Shown: positions 61,967 to 64,000 of the stretch, piece after piece
Layout: every line of letters starts with the position of its first letter
Numbering within the stretch: position 1 is the stretch's first letter
Assembly: GCA_965246795.1 (NCBI GenBank)
Contig: CBDFFN010000021.1
Location: forward strand, 370,910 to 434,909
DNA: 64,000 bases
From: JAJXWB01 sp965246795
GTDB lineage: Bacteria; Pseudomonadota; Alphaproteobacteria; Rhizobiales; Beijerinckiaceae
Direction: 5' to 3'
Translations under genes and position numbers: made by a program
The notes under the pieces: model-generated
Told to the model about the DNA's origin: nothing
What the model saw: only the letters and a program-made list of their open reading frames with translations
The model's database searches: none

Positions 61967-63514
61967 ATGGCTTCTGACACATCGGACAATGTAAGCGCAC
62001 GCGACCGCTACGACGCAATCGTTGTCGGTAGCGGCGCCGGTGGATCGACGATGGCGTGGAAGCTGGCGAAAGCTGGCAAGCGTGTCCTTGTCCTCGAACG
62101 CGGCGACTATCTTCCGCGTGAGCCCGAGAACTGGAAGTCGAACGACGTCTTCGTCGACAATCGTTACAAGACGACAGAGAAATGGGTCGACGGCAAAGGA
62201 CGGTCATTTCATCCGGCAACGCATTATCGTGTCGGTGGTAACACCAAGGTCTATGGCGCGGCCCTCTTCAGACTTCGCGAACGCGATTTCGCAGAGCGGG
62301 TAATGCAGGATGGCGTGTCGCCTGCTTGGCCGATCGGGTATGCGGAGTTTGCGCCGTACTACCTCGCGGCAGAGCGCCTGTACGAAGTTCGCGGCAAGCG
62401 CGGAAGCGATCCGACCGAGCCTAGATGTCCCTCCGGGTACGACTACCCTGCGATCTCTCACGATCCGCTTGTTCAGGAACTTTCCGACGGCCTGTCGAAG
62501 TCTGGCTACAATCCGTTTCCCCTCCCGCTCGCACTTCGGCTCGACGAGTCACAGCCGCAGACCAGCGCTTGCGTGCGCTGCGGGATCTGCGACGGATTTC
62601 CGTGCCCCCTGGGAGCCAAGTCGGATGCGGAGGAAGCTTGTCTTCGTCCCGCGCTCGAAACGGGAAACGTGACGCTTCTCACCGGCGCGTATGTTGAACG
62701 CCTGCAGTGCAGCGCATCGGGCCGTGAAATCGCCGGCGTCAGCGTGCGCCGGGCCGGGCAATCCGAGATGTATCGAGCCGATATAGTGATCGTCGCTTGC
62801 GGCGCCATCAATTCGGCGGCGCTGCTTCTTCGTTCGGCCTGCACCACGCATCCAGACGGCGTCGCGAATGGCTCGGGCGTCGTCGGCCGACATTACATGT
62901 GCCACCTCAACTCGGCCGTCTTGGCATTGGTGCCGGAGCGCAACGAGACACGGTTTCAGAAAACGCTGGGACTAAACGACTTTTACGACACCGACGGACA
63001 CGTGCAGATGCTCGGCAAGACCGACGGCGGCCAGATTGCAGGCGATGCCCCGGTTTGGGCACCCAGGGCCGCCTTCGATGTTCTCGCCGGCCACGCGATC
63101 GATTTCTGGCTGATGAGCGAGGATCTGCCCAATCGCGACAACCGGGTCACCCTGCAGACTGATGGGACGATCTGCTTGTCCTACACGCCGAACAACCTGT
63201 CTGCGCATCGAAGACTGCGACAGAACTTCGAGGTCGCGATCAACAAGGCCAGAAACAACAATGCGCTCTGGCGACATGCCTTCATTGGTCGCCGCATTCC
63301 ACTTTCCGGCGTCGCACATCAGAACGGCACCATCCGGTTTGGCCTTGACCCGTCGTCGTCCGCTCTCAACACCGATTGCCGGGCACACGAGGTCGACAAT
63401 CTCTATGTCGTCGATGGCAGCTTCTTCGCCTCGAGCGGCGCAATCAACCCGACGCTGACCATCATCGCAAATGCCCTTCGGGTCGGCGACACGATCTGCA
63501 AGCGGCTGCAATGA
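61967..63514 (+). CDS. GMC-family FAD oxidoreductase
   Basis: ATG 61967 gives 515 residues (the frame is open to 61793 but the extra 58 codons have no family match). VVGSGAGGSTMAWKLAKAGK is the FAD-binding GxGxxG; HPATHYRVGGNTKVYGAALF is the GMC block near the flavin; the C-terminal NLYVVDGSFFASSGAINPTL then TIIANALRVG is the GMC_C signature with the His replaced in context. A Cys cluster (ACVRCGICDGFPCPLG) may bind a metal. It oxidises an alcohol or sugar. Its stop overlaps the VOC start by four bases. Confidence 0.9.
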   Translation: MASDTSDNVSARDRYDAIVVGSGAGGSTMAWKLAKAGKRVLVLERGDYLPREPENWKSNDVFVDNRYKTTEKWVDGKGRSFHPATHYRVGGNTKVYGAALFRLRERDFAERVMQDGVSPAWPIGYAEFAPYYLAAERLYEVRGKRGSDPTEPRCPSGYDYPAISHDPLVQELSDGLSKSGYNPFPLPLALRLDESQPQTSACVRCGICDGFPCPLGAKSDAEEACLRPALETGNVTLLTGAYVERLQCSASGREIAGVSVRRAGQSEMYRADIVIVACGAINSAALLLRSACTTHPDGVANGSGVVGRHYMCHLNSAVLALVPERNETRFQKTLGLNDFYDTDGHVQMLGKTDGGQIAGDAPVWAPRAAFDVLAGHAIDFWLMSEDLPNRDNRVTLQTDGTICLSYTPNNLSAHRRLRQNFEVAINKARNNNALWRHAFIGRRIPLSGVAHQNGTIRFGLDPSSSALNTDCRAHEVDNLYVVDGSFFASSGAINPTLTIIANALRVGDTICKRLQ

Positions 63515-64000
63515 AAATGGCTGAAGGGCGAACGCGCACGGATTGTCTCGGAGTCGGATTGGCCGTGAAGGACGTGAAGACGTCGAGCGACTTCTACAAA
63601 GGCCTGTTCGGATTCACCGGCGAATCGAGCCGGCTTCGTTTCGGCGACTTTCAGCTGGACTTTCTGACGTCGTCCGCGCGCCGGCGGGTCCCGCCGGACA
63701 GTCGCAGTCACGATGCCTGGTTTCGTCATTTCGCAATCGTCGTGCGGGACATGCAACAGGCGTGGCGTGTTTTGTCCGAGGCGGGCGTCGAGATGATTTC
63801 ATCTGAACCACAGACCTTGCCCGCCTGGAATGCGGAGTCGGCTGGTATTCAGGGGCTCTACTTCCTCGATCCTGACCGGCACCCTGTCGAACTGATCCAG
63901 TTTCCGCCCGACAAGGGAAAGGCCATCTGGCATGAGCCGGGCCGCAACCTGTTTCAAGGCGTCGACCACACCGCGATCGTCGTGCGCGACATTGCAGAGA
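63511..64000 (+). CDS. VOC-family protein with two glyoxalase-like domains, cut by window end
   Basis: ATG 63511 overlaps the GMC stop (ATGA). The 163 codons visible contain one vicinal-oxygen-chelate module (LAVKDVKTSSDFYKGLFGFT ... HFAIVVRDMQQAWRVLSEAG ... YFLDPDRHPVELIQFPP) and the start of a second (FQGVDHTAIVVRDIA). Metal-binding His and Glu positions are present. Translational coupling suggests a pathway with the GMC enzyme, possibly an aromatic or sugar-derived dioxygenase or isomerase step. The end lies beyond the window. Confidence 0.85.
   Translation, partial: MKMAEGRTRTDCLGVGLAVKDVKTSSDFYKGLFGFTGESSRLRFGDFQLDFLTSSARRRVPPDSRSHDAWFRHFAIVVRDMQQAWRVLSEAGVEMISSEPQTLPAWNAESAGIQGLYFLDPDRHPVELIQFPPDKGKAIWHEPGRNLFQGVDHTAIVVRDIAE

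Noticed and set aside
1..64000. CRISPR arrays and rRNA operons
   Set aside because: No regularly spaced identical repeats and no conserved rRNA sequence were seen on either strand.

Overview
The window looks like chromosomal DNA of an alphaproteobacterium (Hyphomicrobiales or Sphingomonadales type). This rests on gene content: IHF-like protein, AmpG, PRC-barrel and DUF892 stress proteins, DUF6894 and KGG-type small proteins, the serine recombinase/DUF2924/DUF3489 cassette, and DUF5681/ParB-methyltransferase/terminase cassettes. The exact genus cannot be told. No rRNA, intact tRNA or CRISPR array was seen. Much of the first 35 kb is accessory DNA: small orphan genes, gene relics and long stretches without convincing genes. 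From about 35 kb the DNA is denser and more conventional, interrupted by a defence island at 41.5-49.2 kb.

Layout. 0-9 kb: secreted orphan, YihY/BrkB membrane protein, IHF-like protein, a ClpP-like gene followed by a small Cys-rich gene, a kup potassium transporter broken by two frameshifts, an XRE regulator with a repeat operator, and an exported orphan. 9-14.5 kb: ParB-methyltransferase with two DUF5681 genes, a repeat array, then large serine recombinase 1. 14.5-26 kb: many genes under 150 codons (membrane, stress-like, DUF6894), relics of DNA ligase and a Crp/Fnr regulator, an iron-permease-like protein, and a MerR regulator divergent from a membrane-anchored nucleoside deoxyribosyltransferase-like protein. 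26-30.5 kb: a translationally coupled operon of ParB-methyltransferase, DUF5681 and a complete terminase large subunit, with no capsid genes. 30.8-34.6 kb: a second repeat array, a DUF892 gene, and serine recombinase 2 in a coupled operon with DUF2924 and DUF3489 whose leader can form a hairpin hiding the ribosome binding site.

35-41.4 kb: PilZ protein, AmpG permease, MHYT sensor kinase, and a four-gene operon with an ECF-like sigma factor, small membrane proteins and an isoprenylcysteine-methyltransferase-like enzyme. 41.5-49.2 kb: tyrosine integrase, FKBP isomerase, a frameshifted nuclease-like gene, a fragment of a second integrase copy, then a complete ABC-three-component (ABC-3C) conflict system. 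49.3-57.1 kb: hydrolase and fatty acid desaturase, relics of a molybdopterin oxidoreductase and hydantoinase B, a duplicated pair of small genes, Na+/H+ antiporter, PRC-barrel, DUF2254 and SDR genes. 57.5-64 kb: internally deleted IS1182-like element, AraC regulator, GH15 glycosidase, GMC oxidoreductase and a VOC protein cut by the window edge.

The most interesting parts are the capsid-less packaging-type cassettes between two serine recombinase genes that share a 389-bp perfectly identical tract, the GAGAC-rich arrays beside both recombinases, the riboswitch-like hairpin before DUF3489, and the ABC-3C island.
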